Below, one piece after another: positions 1 through 8,165 of a stretch of 64,000 nucleotides of DNA. The notes below the pieces were generated by a model. The model did not search any database. It had not been told where the DNA came from and saw nothing but the letters and a program-made list of their open reading frames with translations. The translations under genes were made by a program, and so were the position numbers. Positions within the stretch are counted from its first letter, which is position 1; every line of letters starts with the position of its first letter. Where the stretch lies: positions 275,200-339,199 of the forward strand of contig NZ_PJQW01000004.1 in NCBI RefSeq assembly GCF_004303025.1. The letters are read 5' to 3'. Origin of the DNA: Flavobacterium sp. J27 (GTDB lineage Bacteria > Bacteroidota > Bacteroidia > Flavobacteriales > Flavobacteriaceae).

Positions 1-702
1 CGATTTTCAATTTTAATAAAACAACAAGTAATCATGCGTAAGTCGCTTCAAGAATCCGCCCAAGTGTATTCTCAATCTTTAATAAATACGATTGAAGAAG
101 AAAGAAGAAGGTTGTCAAAAGATTTTCATGATAGTATAGGTCAAAATTTATTGGTAATTAGAAACAGTATGATTCGAATGAGAAAAGATAATATTGAAGA
201 TAAGCATCGCGAAAAATTAAAAGAATTAATGCATATTACTTCAGATACGTTAGATGAAATAAGAACGATTTCACAAAATTTAAGGCCTACTATGCTCGAT
301 TCGATTGGGTTAACAGCTTCCATAGAAAGTATGATTAGGAAGTTAAACGAAGTGGTAGAAATAAATTTTAAGTTAGATTGTCCTCAACCGATTGATCATT
401 TAGTGCAAAACGAGTTAGAAATTAATATTTATAGAATACTCCAAGAATTAACGAACAATAGTATAAAACATGCTAAAGCTCAAAATGTAGCTATTACCAT
501 TGGTAAAGAAAATAAAATACTTTTAATAAGTGTTGCAGATGATGGAATTGGATTTGATATTAATTTTAAAGATTATATGCATCCAAAGAATGGTTTATCA
601 TCTATAAAAGAACGAACGAATATTCTCAACGGGAAATTTAATATCGATAGTTCAGAAAATAAAGGAACAAAAGTCACTATTTTAATTCCAATAGATAAAT
701 AA
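1..702 (+). CDS. NarL-family sensor histidine kinase, 3' part only
   Basis: This is the C-terminal catalytic part of a membrane sensor histidine kinase that would phosphorylate the response regulator encoded 15 bp downstream. The reading frame is open to the first base of the window, so the first internal ATG (position 34) is probably not the start and the sensor region lies outside. Visible parts are a HisKA_3 dimerisation region with the phosphoacceptor His in DFHDSIGQNL, an N-box around LQELTNNSIKHAK, a G1 box DDGIGFD and a G2-like GLSSIKERTN followed by GTKVTILIP, which together form an HATPase_c domain. This architecture is typical of NarX/LiaS/DesK-type kinases. The signal sensed cannot be told from this fragment. 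Confidence 0.9.
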   Translation, partial: RFSILIKQQVIMRKSLQESAQVYSQSLINTIEEERRRLSKDFHDSIGQNLLVIRNSMIRMRKDNIEDKHREKLKELMHITSDTLDEIRTISQNLRPTMLDSIGLTASIESMIRKLNEVVEINFKLDCPQPIDHLVQNELEINIYRILQELTNNSIKHAKAQNVAITIGKENKILLISVADDGIGFDINFKDYMHPKNGLSSIKERTNILNGKFNIDSSENKGTKVTILIPIDK

Positions 703-717
703 AACAAAATAACAACC

Positions 718-1344
718 ATGATGGATAAACTAAATGTACTATTAGTAGATGATCATCCTATTTTTTTAAAAGGCTTAGTTGAGGTAATTCAGGATGCGTT
801 TCCAGATTTCATAATACATTCATTTACATTTCCTGAAGAAGCACTTGCAAAGGCGATAAAAGAAAAATTTGATTTGGTTATTTCAGATTTAGATATGCCA
901 AAAATGAATGGAATTACTTTAATTACAGAAGTAAAAAAATGGTTCCCCAAGGTTTTAACCATACTTTTAACCATGCATAAAGAGCAAGATATTATGCGTG
1001 CTGCATTAATAAATGGAATAGATGGCTATGTATTAAAAGATGATGTTGTGGATGAACTAGTTATAGCTATAGAAGAGGTATTAAAAGGAAACAAATATAT
1101 CTCTGAATTAGAAGTCATCAATGAAAATGAAGATCAAAAGGAAGAATTAAAATCATTAACTAAGACAGAATTGTTGGTTTTAAAGGGTATTTCAGAAAAT
1201 AAAACCAGCAAAGAAATAGCTACTCATCTCTTTGTAAGTATAAAGACAATTCAAAATCATCGCCATAACATTTCTCAAAAATTGCGATTAAAAGGAAGTA
1301 ATAATCTTTTAAAATTTGCTATAAACAATAAACACCTGCTTTAA
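718..1344 (+). CDS. LuxR/NarL-type response regulator
   Basis: This is a DNA-binding response regulator and the probable partner of the kinase just upstream, with 15 bp between them. The N-terminal receiver domain has the acidic pair in LLVDDHP, the phosphorylated Asp in ISDLDMP, a Thr-containing LLTMH strand and the Lys in YVLKDD. After a short linker comes a LuxR-type helix-turn-helix: SLTKTELLVLKGISENKTSKEIATHL, then the recognition helix region VSIKTIQNHRHNI. Its length of about 208 residues is normal for the family. Two consecutive ATG codons occur at the start, so the protein may begin one codon later. Target genes are unknown; the beta-trefoil gene that follows is a possibility by proximity only. 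Confidence 0.93.
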   Translation: MMDKLNVLLVDDHPIFLKGLVEVIQDAFPDFIIHSFTFPEEALAKAIKEKFDLVISDLDMPKMNGITLITEVKKWFPKVLTILLTMHKEQDIMRAALINGIDGYVLKDDVVDELVIAIEEVLKGNKYISELEVINENEDQKEELKSLTKTELLVLKGISENKTSKEIATHLFVSIKTIQNHRHNISQKLRLKGSNNLLKFAINNKHLL

Positions 1345-1563
1345 GCTGGTATATTAATATGAGTAGGACTACCTATTTCAGTTATGCTGTTTAGTTTATT
1401 TCTTTGAAGTATCAAATTCTTATTAATAAGTCTTTAAATCTAAGGTTAGCTTGGCCATCTAACTCCTTAAAGAATTAAAAAGTAGAGTTCAGAAACTACA
1501 AAAAAAACGAAGCGTAATCCGAAAAGCTATATGAGTAGGTAGAACAAATAAATAATTTATAAC

Positions 1564-2052
1564 ATGAAAAATTCTATTCAACTTCCAGAAAATAATCAAA
1601 GCATCATCTTAGAAACAGGTGATATAATCACTTTAAAAGCAGACAATGGTAAATATCTTAGTAGAGTGGAGTATGTAGGGGTTAAACAAGCGATTGAAGC
1701 TACTAAAGATAGCGTAGATATATATTGCAAATTTGAAGTTCTCGTCCATAAAGATTTAAAAATTTCTCTAAAGGCAGATAATAAAGCTTGGCTTAGTAGG
1801 ATAACTAGAGGAAGTGATGAAGAACCAATTGAAGCCATCAAAATGGATTCTTCTGATATTACTACTCAATTTAAGGTTATGCAACTTTCTAATACTAATG
1901 GGGAATTTTTTATTGCCCTACAAGCTGATAATTTTAGATGGATTAGTAGAATTGATCGACAAACAGAAAGAGGAAAGCAAACTATTGAAGCAGCTAGAGT
2001 TAAAACAGGTATCGATGTACATTGTATGTTTAAAATTGAAAAACTAAGATGA
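1564..2052 (+). CDS. three-repeat, probable beta-trefoil protein
   Basis: I do not recognise a named family. The 162-residue protein is built from three repeats of about 45 residues. Each has the pattern (I/L)xLKADNxxYLSR(I/V), then about eight variable residues, (I/P)IEA, about ten residues, and a closing (C/T)xFKV or MFKI. The lines are LKADNGKYLSRV, LKADNKAWLSRI and LQADNFRWISRI. Three such repeats, each with a Gly/Lys-aromatic-Leu turn, is how fascin-like and lectin-like beta-trefoils look, so I infer that fold. There is no signal peptide or membrane segment, so it is probably cytoplasmic. It is monocistronic, 219 bp after the response regulator, with a strong terminator after it. A carbohydrate- or protein-binding role is possible but not shown. 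Confidence 0.75.
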   Translation: MKNSIQLPENNQSIILETGDIITLKADNGKYLSRVEYVGVKQAIEATKDSVDIYCKFEVLVHKDLKISLKADNKAWLSRITRGSDEEPIEAIKMDSSDITTQFKVMQLSNTNGEFFIALQADNFRWISRIDRQTERGKQTIEAARVKTGIDVHCMFKIEKLR

Positions 2053-2110
2053 TAAATTAAAAAAATGAAAGCATCAAAAGAGAATTAATATAATTTTTAA
2101 TTTGTTGTAA

Positions 2111-2148
2111 AAAAAGTAGTTAATCTAGACATAGATTAACTACTTTTT
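2111..2148. terminator. bidirectional intrinsic terminator
   Basis: A perfect 16-bp inverted repeat (AAAAAGTAGTTAATCT and its complement) has a 6-nt loop, with A and T runs at the two ends, so it can act on both strands. It lies between the convergent beta-trefoil gene and the SRPBCC-domain gene. Confidence 0.85.
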
Positions 2149-2247
2149 CATTTTATGTAGAATTTAGGAATTCTTTTAAAGAGTATAGTGCAACTATAAT
2201 ATTTGTGCAATAGCAAATGGCATGATTTATTTGCAGTAACAATATCT

Positions 2248-3330
2248 TTAATTAACCGTATCTTTTTTTGGAACAATCATCGGTTTAGGTGTTGCCACAG
2301 GCTTTGTTGTAACTGCTTTCGGAGTACCATTTTTATAGGTCACTGGAATTAAAATTTCGGTGATAAACTCTGATGGATTTGTCGTATTTGAACGGTCTTT
2401 TTTGCGTATTTCTGAAATAAAATTATTTTTATCTAACGTATATTCTTCATTTTCAGTTATAAAATTCATTCCTTTTTCCCACGCCTCTTTTCTATGATAG
2501 TAACTTCCTTTTAGCGTAATTTTTAAAGCACTATATTCTTCTTGATAATGACCCGTAATATCACTTAAAGGTGTTGTTAAAATTTCTTCTTCAATAGGAA
2601 CACAAGCAGCAAAATAAAGTGGTTCTTGTAAGCTCCAACCTGCAAATTGAATAAAAGCATCTCCATTAATTACAATATCATTCTGTTTTACAAAGTCTTG
2701 CACATTCTGAAGTGCTTTATTTGTTTTAATAGGAAAATCAGCCGTACTACTAGAATCTTTTTGTTTAATATAATAACTAGCATGATTGTTTATTACGCCA
2801 TTAATAAGAATGTTATAATTCGTAATTTCGTTAACCAAATAATCATTAATATCTTCTAACCCTTGTTCTAATTTTGAAGTATATAAAAATTCATTACCAC
2901 CTCTAAAAAAGGCAACTAATTTTTCTTTGAAGCTTAAATCTCCTTTAATACCCCATGTAACTTTAGTTTCAGCTCCATTACCATCAAATTTCCAATATAA
3001 ATCATATTTTTTATCTCCTTCTTCTTTTACTTGAAAAATAGAGTCATTAAGATAAACATTGGTCGTCATGATTTTAGTTTCGTTCCATTGCATAAAAGCC
3101 CCTTCACCCGAAGGTATTTCAGAAAGAGAAATTTTTATTTTTGAATTTAGATCTGGATACCAATTATTCCAATTTTTATAATTATTAATGTATTGAAATA
3201 CCGTATTTTTAGGAGTGTTTATTGTTTTTTCACTTTTATAATCAAAAGAATTTGGTTGGGTTGCAACAAAAACAATAAAAGCGATAAAAAGTAATAATAA
3301 AAGGAGAAAAATATATTTTGCTATTCTCAT
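2248..3330 (-). CDS. membrane-anchored SRPBCC plus GyrI-like domain protein
   Basis: The protein starts with one hydrophobic helix (IFLLLLLLFIAFIVFVA) that anchors or exports it. Next comes a region that looks like a polyketide cyclase/START-like SRPBCC fold: NTPKNTVFQYINNYKNWNNW, then a pattern of alternating strands and WKFDGNGAETKVTWGI. The second half resembles a GyrI-like, effector-binding type domain (QNDIVINGDAFIQF, then YFAACVP and a long region ending in TEILIPVTYK). The tail is rich in Pro, Thr and Lys. Such two-domain proteins are common in Flavobacteriia, and their ligand is unknown. I chose the ATG at 3330 over one nine codons upstream because the hydrophobic segment then begins at once. 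It follows the small membrane gene on the same strand. Confidence 0.75.
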   Translation of the reverse strand: MRIAKYIFLLLLLLFIAFIVFVATQPNSFDYKSEKTINTPKNTVFQYINNYKNWNNWYPDLNSKIKISLSEIPSGEGAFMQWNETKIMTTNVYLNDSIFQVKEEGDKKYDLYWKFDGNGAETKVTWGIKGDLSFKEKLVAFFRGGNEFLYTSKLEQGLEDINDYLVNEITNYNILINGVINNHASYYIKQKDSSSTADFPIKTNKALQNVQDFVKQNDIVINGDAFIQFAGWSLQEPLYFAACVPIEEEILTTPLSDITGHYQEEYSALKITLKGSYYHRKEAWEKGMNFITENEEYTLDKNNFISEIRKKDRSNTTNPSEFITEILIPVTYKNGTPKAVTTKPVATPKPMIVPKKDTVN

Positions 3331-3367
3331 TGTTATGGAAAATTTGTGGTTCTCCAAATATATAAAA

Positions 3368-3556
3368 TTAATCTTTTAAATAGAATTTTATAAAAAATAA
3401 TAAGCCAATGAATAACAGAAAACCAAATAGAATCCAATAGGTACCTTTATATTGCTGTTTCATCTCTTTTAAGTCTTTTCGATAGACATAAATCATAGTT
3501 ATAATAAAAGCAATAACAAAGAATATGGCAAAATATTGTTGACCTGTTGAAAACAT
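3368..3556 (-). CDS. small conserved membrane protein
   Basis: This small protein of about 62 residues starts MFSTGQQYFAIFFVIAFI, with two membrane helices separated by a charged segment (YRKDLKEMKQQYKGTYW) and a Lys at the extreme C terminus. I recall similar two-helix proteins in other flavobacteria but know no function. An upstream in-frame extension of 17 residues exists. I prefer the ATG at 3556 because the extension does not look like the start of an exported protein. It lies just ahead of the SRPBCC gene on the same strand, and the pair may be co-transcribed. Confidence 0.65.
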   Translation of the reverse strand: MFSTGQQYFAIFFVIAFIITMIYVYRKDLKEMKQQYKGTYWILFGFLLFIGLLFFIKFYLKD

Positions 3557-3631
3557 AATTATAAATTTTTTACAAAAGTATGAAATGAAATAGGCATTTG
3601 AATACATTTACAGGAATAAAATACATGAATA

Positions 3632-4015
3632 ATGAAAAAACAATTAGAAGCAGTAGCCTTATTTCATAAAACATACGGTCTAGGTGTAAGTAATGAATTG
3701 AAAGCAGATTTAGGTGAACAAAAAAACCAACTGCGATTTGAATTAATGAAAGAAGAAAACGAAGAGTATTTAGAAGCGGTTCAAAATAACGATATGGTTG
3801 AAATAGCCGATGCTTTAGGAGATATGTTGTATATTTTATGTGGAACTATTTTAGAACATGGCTTACAACATAAAATAGAAGAAGTTTTTGATGAAATTCA
3901 AAGAAGCAATATGAGTAAGTTAGGGGAAGATGGCAAACCAATTTATCGTGAAGATGGTAAAGTAATGAAAGGACCTAATTATTTTAAACCTAATTTTGAG
4001 CCTATTTTAAAATAA
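3632..4015 (+). CDS. MazG-like nucleoside triphosphate pyrophosphohydrolase
   Basis: This is an all-alpha NTP pyrophosphohydrolase of the MazG/HisE-like superfamily, expected to cleave an (d)NTP to the monophosphate and pyrophosphate. The metal-binding pattern is visible: an EENEEY segment (ExxE), followed about 20 residues later by EIADALGDMLY, which supplies the ExxD acidic residues. The C-terminal part carries SNMSKLGEDGKPIYREDGKVMKGPNY, a stretch seen in the phage-type and bacterial members of this group. At 127 residues the protein is a single domain. It stands alone, divergent from the small membrane gene and followed by a strong terminator. The true substrate cannot be told from sequence. 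Confidence 0.85.
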   Translation: MKKQLEAVALFHKTYGLGVSNELKADLGEQKNQLRFELMKEENEEYLEAVQNNDMVEIADALGDMLYILCGTILEHGLQHKIEEVFDEIQRSNMSKLGEDGKPIYREDGKVMKGPNYFKPNFEPILK

Positions 4016-4030
4016 AACCTTTTAAACATA

Positions 4031-4061
4031 AAAAAGCGGTTTCCATTGGAAACCGCTTTTT
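4031..4061. terminator. bidirectional intrinsic terminator
   Basis: A perfect 14-bp stem (AAAAAGCGGTTTCC and its complement) closes on a 3-nt loop, with A and T runs at its two ends. It is shared by the convergent pyrophosphohydrolase and short-chain dehydrogenase genes. Confidence 0.9.
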
Positions 4062-4093
4062 ACATTTTAAAACGTATTGAAATTTTCATTCTA

Positions 4094-4855
4094 TTACCAA
4101 GGAATTTCTCCCGTTTCTGGATTGGTCTCTTCACAGAAAAACTTACCTGTAGGCCCTTTATCATCTATAATTGCATATTTAACAATGCGTTTCCCAGCAT
4201 CTTCTACTGTACCTGTGCCATGATGATTATTGAAATCTGTTTTAGTAAATCCAGGACTTACAGCATTTATTTTAAAATGAGTATCACGCAATTCATAAGC
4301 TAAATTAACCGTATACATATTTAATGCCGATTTTGAAGATAAATAAACGGCTCCTTTAAAGTGGTAATATTTATATGTTGGATCACTATGTAGCGCAATA
4401 GACCCTTGACTGGAACTAACCATCACAATTCGGGGTTGTGATGCCTTTTGTAAAAGATCTAAGAAGGCTTGAGTAACTCTAATTACACCATAAACATTGG
4501 TTTCATACACTTCTTTAAATACTGCTACACTAGTATCTGTGGCAGTTTGAGGAATAAAATTTCCATCAACATCAAACTTAGCTCCGCTAATACCTGCATT
4601 ATTTATAAGCACGTCTAAAACAGCTGTTTTTTTCCCTATAGCCATTCGAGCGTTTTGTACCGAATTATAATTTGTTACATCTATAGCAATAGGGGTTACA
4701 TTAGTTAATCCTTCTGCATGCAATTGTGCTACTGCTTGTTGCCCGTTTTCTAAATTTCTGCTTCCAAGATATACATAATACCCCAGTTGTAGTAACTGTC
4801 TTGCTGTTTCGAAACCAATACTTTTATTGGCTCCAGTTATAAATGCTGTTTTCAT
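4094..4855 (-). CDS. short-chain dehydrogenase/reductase
   Basis: This NAD(P)-dependent oxidoreductase has a Rossmann fold. The N terminus carries the cofactor motif TGANKSIGFE (TGxxxGxG-like), followed by the structural NNAG in LINNAGISGA. The catalytic Ser lies in VMVSSSQG and the Tyr-Lys pair in YLSSKSA (YxxxK). The C-terminal part has the usual PGFTKTDF. Length 253 is normal for a classical SDR. The Arg in the GSRN segment after beta-2 hints at NADPH, which is an inference. It is transcribed away from the Crp/Fnr regulator gene on the same strand, 78 bp downstream of it. The gap carries the same 16-bp palindrome found in front of the regulator. The substrate is unknown. Confidence 0.9.
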   Translation of the reverse strand: MKTAFITGANKSIGFETARQLLQLGYYVYLGSRNLENGQQAVAQLHAEGLTNVTPIAIDVTNYNSVQNARMAIGKKTAVLDVLINNAGISGAKFDVDGNFIPQTATDTSVAVFKEVYETNVYGVIRVTQAFLDLLQKASQPRIVMVSSSQGSIALHSDPTYKYYHFKGAVYLSSKSALNMYTVNLAYELRDTHFKINAVSPGFTKTDFNNHHGTGTVEDAGKRIVKYAIIDDKGPTGKFFCEETNPETGEIPW

Positions 4856-4909
4856 TTTTTATAATTTTAAATTGATACTGCAAAGTTGCATCAACCAAAA
4901 ATGAAAAAG

Positions 4910-4925
4910 TTTACCATTTGGTAAA
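4910..4925. promoter_or_regulatory. probable Crp/Fnr-family operator before the SDR gene
   Basis: TTTACCATTTGGTAAA is a perfect inverted repeat (7-bp arms, 2-nt centre) centred about 62 bp upstream of the SDR start. Exactly the same 16-mer stands in front of the neighbouring Crp/Fnr regulator gene. A twofold site of this size suits a dimeric Crp-type regulator. That this regulator binds it is inference. Confidence 0.6.
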
Positions 4926-4933
4926 AAGCAATT

Positions 4934-5494
4934 TTATCGAATATTTTTTCGTATTCTACTTAACGATTGTTGTGTAATTCCTAAATAAGAAGCTATGTGA
5001 GAAAGAGGCACTCGATTTGCCAGAGTTGGGAATTTCTCTAAAAAGGTAAGATAACGAGTAGTGGCATCTTCTGAAACTAACGAACTCCTTCTGTCTAATT
5101 TTTCGGTTAAACCTTTCTGAAAAATCTTATTCGCAATTTTGTCCCAACCTATAATGGTATTTGACAGTTCGTTCCAATCTTTTTGAGAAAAAACAAGCAA
5201 TTTGCAATCAGTAATTGCTTGAATGTATTCGGTTAGTGGTTCGCTTTTATAAGGATTGGCAAACAAATGATTTTCATCAATAAAATATTTCGTAATTTCA
5301 TCTCCCTTTTTGTTGTAATAATAAATACGAAAAATACCTTCAATAATGTAAACTACCTCATTAAAGGCATTGCCTGCTTCTATGAGATACTCTTCTTTAC
5401 GAAGTTGTATTTCCGTTGTCTTGCTTGAAATGAGTTCAATTTGTTGTGGATTGAGATTTCCAAACTGCAATAAATAAGTTATTAATTCTTTCAT
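4934..5494 (-). CDS. Crp/Fnr-family transcriptional regulator
   Basis: The protein has an N-terminal cyclic-nucleotide-binding-type beta roll: LRKEEYLIEAGNAFNEVVYIIEG, followed by GDEITKYFIDENHLF. A dimerisation helix comes next, and then a C-terminal helix-turn-helix (RVPLSHIASYLGITQQSLSRIRKNI). At 186 residues it matches the short flavobacterial members that usually lack the full set of cAMP ligands and Fnr cysteines, so the effector is unknown. Its start overlaps by 4 bp the end of an open frame belonging to a decayed gene. Because the palindromic operator lies about 41 bp upstream, I infer autoregulation rather than translational coupling. The SDR gene downstream is the likely co-regulated target. 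Confidence 0.9.
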   Translation of the reverse strand: MKELITYLLQFGNLNPQQIELISSKTTEIQLRKEEYLIEAGNAFNEVVYIIEGIFRIYYYNKKGDEITKYFIDENHLFANPYKSEPLTEYIQAITDCKLLVFSQKDWNELSNTIIGWDKIANKIFQKGLTEKLDRRSSLVSEDATTRYLTFLEKFPTLANRVPLSHIASYLGITQQSLSRIRKNIR

Positions 5495-6043
5495 TCTTGC
5501 AAAATTAACAATTGGTATGAGTTGCCATTTACCATTTGGTAAAAAATAACGTTACAGGCTTCTTTTTGGTAAAAGATAAAGTTTATTTTCTTAAATACAC
5601 ATCTGTCTCCTTCAGTAAAACCATTTCTTTTTACAAATTCTTTGAATTGCTTTTTGGTTGGTTTTAATACAAATGGTTTTACAGTATCTTTTTTACTTTC
5701 GGTTAACGTTTCCAATAGTGTTATTTCACTTTCAGAAATGATGGTATTGATATATAACTGGCCTTTTTGTAAGAATAGTTTTTGCACTGCCTAGGTATTA
5801 TCATTTGTTTCAGTATTTAAGAAATAATACCCTATTCATTTTTCTTAAAATATGATTTTCATTTATATGAAAAAGAGTGTCTTTGTAACTATAATTCGTA
5901 AAAAGCGAATCATTAATTAAGGTAACCGCAATTTTTTCAGAAGTAATGGTATTGATGATGGAATCGTTTCTTAAAATTTCAGATTGGGATAATTCTTTAA
6001 TATGAAATGTATCGGTTAAAGCACTCTTTTTGTATTGTTGTTT
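5491..6043 (-). pseudogene. decayed gene of unknown function (frameshift plus in-frame stop)
   Basis: Two open frames on this strand read as pieces of one protein. The first ends HILRKMNRVLFLKY-stop. In the +1 frame the same place continues VLFLNTETNDNT, a TAG (5791-5793), then AVQKLFLQKGQLYINTI and KKQFKEFVKRNGF. One frameshift near 5815-5826 and one stop, perhaps from TGG (Trp), would restore a continuous protein. The N terminus is not apparent: coding-like sequence begins just after the propeller gene's stop, and the first Met of that frame (6085) overlaps that gene. The last 30 codons run through the operator of the downstream regulator and are probably not native. I do not know the function. 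An assembly error is possible for the frameshift but less so for both lesions. Confidence 0.6.
5528..5543. promoter_or_regulatory. probable operator before the Crp/Fnr regulator gene
   Basis: This is the second exact copy of TTTACCATTTGGTAAA, centred about 41 bp upstream of the regulator start. A half-site-like TTGGTAAA follows at about 5566-5573. The position suits autoregulation. Its presence also argues that the open frame running through here is no longer a functional coding sequence. Confidence 0.6.
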
Positions 6044-6044
6044 T

Positions 6045-7112
6045 TTACCAAGGACCATTTTTAGTAACATCAATAAATTCTCCATTTTCTAATCGAGAAG
6101 CACCACCAAATCCTACCAACCATAATCTTTCTTTTTGGTCTTTGTAAATTTCAAAAGGAACTGGTCTTTTCTGCTCTACTTTTTGCTGAAATTCTTTTAG
6201 TTCGTTTCCATCATAAGTATATAAAAAATGTTGGTTTACGACAATCCAAATCAATCCATCTTTGTCTTCAGCTATACTTCCTATACCTTTTCTTATTTCA
6301 ATTTTTTCATGAGTAATTAACTTGGCAACGCCTTCTTTTAAACAGTATAACCCTACTTTGGTTGAAACCCATAAATTCTTCTTGCTATCTTCAAAAAGTG
6401 TATTAACAAAAGGCGTTGTTATACCTAATCTTTTAGATTCATGAACGAATTGATTGTTAGCATAAGAAAAAAGACCAGCATTGGAGGCAATCCATATTTT
6501 ACCTTCATAATCTTCTATAATTTTGTGAATCATTTTAGTACTAGAAATTCCTACTGTAGTGTCTTTTATTCCTTCGGGTAATTCAAAATTGGTAAATTTT
6601 TTTCCATCAAATACACATATACCAGCAATTGTGCCTATCCATATTTTGCCCTCACGATCAGCGGTAATACACCAAACATCATTGCTTAGTAAACCATCCG
6701 ACTCATAATAATTAGTTACCGTTTCTCCTTTTACACTACTAATTCCATTTGTATGCCCTAACCAAATTGTCCCATCTTTAGTTTCTGTAATTGCTTTAAT
6801 GGTTACTCCTTTTCCAGACCGACTTTGTATATCTGTAATAGATAATAAAACATTATTACGCAATAAAAAAGCGCCATTTTCGGTACCAAACCAAAGGTTG
6901 CCTCGACTATCTTGAAAAAGGGTTCGTACTACTTGGCTAATGGGACTATTATCCATAAAAGAGAAGGAAGGTGAAGTATTTGGAGTAATTCCATTTTCTT
7001 TTTGAGTAGGTTCTGTTGAGATTTCTTTGGATAATGCTTCGTTCTTATGTTGTCCGTTACAAGATTGTAAAAGAAAAGTGAGGAAGAGTACAAATAAGAA
7101 GATTTTTTTCAT
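6045..7112 (-). CDS. lipoprotein with two-component-regulator-type propeller repeats
   Basis: A signal peptide with a lipobox (FLLQSC) is followed by a linker and about seven propeller-type repeats of 40-45 residues. Each carries the Reg_prop signature in which a Asp/Gly pair precedes (L/I)W(F/I/L)GT and a Gly: DSRGNLWFGTENGAF, KDGTIWLGHTNGI, REGKIWIGTIAGI, YEGKIWIASNAGL, SKKNLWVSTKVGL, KDGLIWIVVNQHF and QKERLWLVGFGGA. Seven blades suggest a closed beta-propeller on the cell surface or in the periplasm. In hybrid two-component systems these repeats form the sensor, but here no kinase follows, so it may be a stand-alone binding protein. The stop lies directly before decayed coding sequence, so its original end could have been altered. 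Confidence 0.85.
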   Translation of the reverse strand: MKKIFLFVLFLTFLLQSCNGQHKNEALSKEISTEPTQKENGITPNTSPSFSFMDNSPISQVVRTLFQDSRGNLWFGTENGAFLLRNNVLLSITDIQSRSGKGVTIKAITETKDGTIWLGHTNGISSVKGETVTNYYESDGLLSNDVWCITADREGKIWIGTIAGICVFDGKKFTNFELPEGIKDTTVGISSTKMIHKIIEDYEGKIWIASNAGLFSYANNQFVHESKRLGITTPFVNTLFEDSKKNLWVSTKVGLYCLKEGVAKLITHEKIEIRKGIGSIAEDKDGLIWIVVNQHFLYTYDGNELKEFQQKVEQKRPVPFEIYKDQKERLWLVGFGGASRLENGEFIDVTKNGPW

Positions 7113-7218
7113 CTATTTTTTTTTAGTAGATAGTAATCTTTTGGTTAGCAAAACTGTGCTAGGAAATTACACCAGTCTATTCAAATATAAAGAAGATTAA
7201 GAATACAAGTTAAGCAAA

Positions 7219-8139
7219 TTATTTCATTCTTTGTCGGTTGGCATAAGTATATTTGTTATCATCATAGTACAGCAATCCTTCCCACATGAAATCGCTTTCT
7301 GGTGCAATACATCGAACTAAGATATAAGGAAGTTCATTTTTTGATAGAGGTAAAATAGTTAAACCAGTTATATTCTCTGTTTCTTTACTTTTGTAAAGTA
7401 CCTTAAAAGTACCCTCTTTCTTTAAGACAATATAGGCATAATCACTCGAATTTACGATAGATAGTGTAGTATTATTATTTAATCGAATGTGTGTGCCTTC
7501 TTCATTAAAAGCATTATAAGGCAAAGTTAAACTAAGTTCTTGTCGTATTTTTTGAGTGAAGACTGAATCTTTAAAAATAGCATAATTTAGCTTTTCAAAA
7601 GTAGTATTGATGTTACTGATGCAATAATAATGATCAGAATCTATTTTCTTTTCTGTTTTATAAACAGCAATAAAGCAAGGCGAAATATTTTGATTTAAAT
7701 ACTCTACTCGAATAAAATTTGCATTACATACAAAATGGTGGTTGTCATCGTATACTTTAAGATTAGAAAGTCCTCTAAGATCAAAATAAGAATTTGATAG
7801 TTTTTTGGGGAAACCTAGTCTGCTATTATCATCATCTTCATAAATTAATGAATCTGCTAGTTTTTCAATTTTTGCGTATTCATCAACGCTAAGAGTGTCT
7901 TTGAGAAAATAAAGTTCAATATAAACTTCCTGCTCATTAGAAAAATAAAACGGTTTTATATAGCCGATATAATGACTATTTTCTTGTAGAATAGCTAAAA
8001 GTGTATCTGGTTTTATATTATTTTCTATAGTATCTTTGGGTGAACTAATTTTTGGCTGATAGGTAGAAAAATTAGAATTAGTTTTCTCAGCACAGCTAAA
8101 AACTAGTATATGGATTATAATGAATAGTAATGTTCTCAT
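7219..8139 (-). CDS. lipoprotein of unknown function
   Basis: The protein begins MRTLLFIIIHILVFSC, a lipoprotein signal peptide with Cys at the lipobox. No domain is recognisable in the roughly 290-residue mature part. It is rich in Tyr, Asn, Asp and Ser, with a DDNHHFVCNANFIRVEYL stretch and a C-terminal MWEGLLYYDDNKYTYANRQRMK-like end, and appears mostly beta. It sits 27 bp downstream of the secreted gene at 8166-9416 on the same strand and about 105 bp ahead of the propeller lipoprotein gene. The three may form an envelope gene group. The function is unknown. Confidence 0.7.
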   Translation of the reverse strand: MRTLLFIIIHILVFSCAEKTNSNFSTYQPKISSPKDTIENNIKPDTLLAILQENSHYIGYIKPFYFSNEQEVYIELYFLKDTLSVDEYAKIEKLADSLIYEDDDNSRLGFPKKLSNSYFDLRGLSNLKVYDDNHHFVCNANFIRVEYLNQNISPCFIAVYKTEKKIDSDHYYCISNINTTFEKLNYAIFKDSVFTQKIRQELSLTLPYNAFNEEGTHIRLNNNTTLSIVNSSDYAYIVLKKEGTFKVLYKSKETENITGLTILPLSKNELPYILVRCIAPESDFMWEGLLYYDDNKYTYANRQRMK

Positions 8140-8165
8140 TTGGTATTATTATTGAAACCCCTTTC

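Noticed and set aside
1814..2047. Overlapping frame of 77 codons within the beta-trefoil gene
   Set aside because: It is a frame-shifted reading of the repeats with no independent protein character.
5491..5787. A real gene of 98 codons beginning with GTG
   Set aside because: Its upstream neighbour frame continues into it after one frameshift and a TAG, and its end runs through the regulator's palindrome. A decayed gene explains it better.
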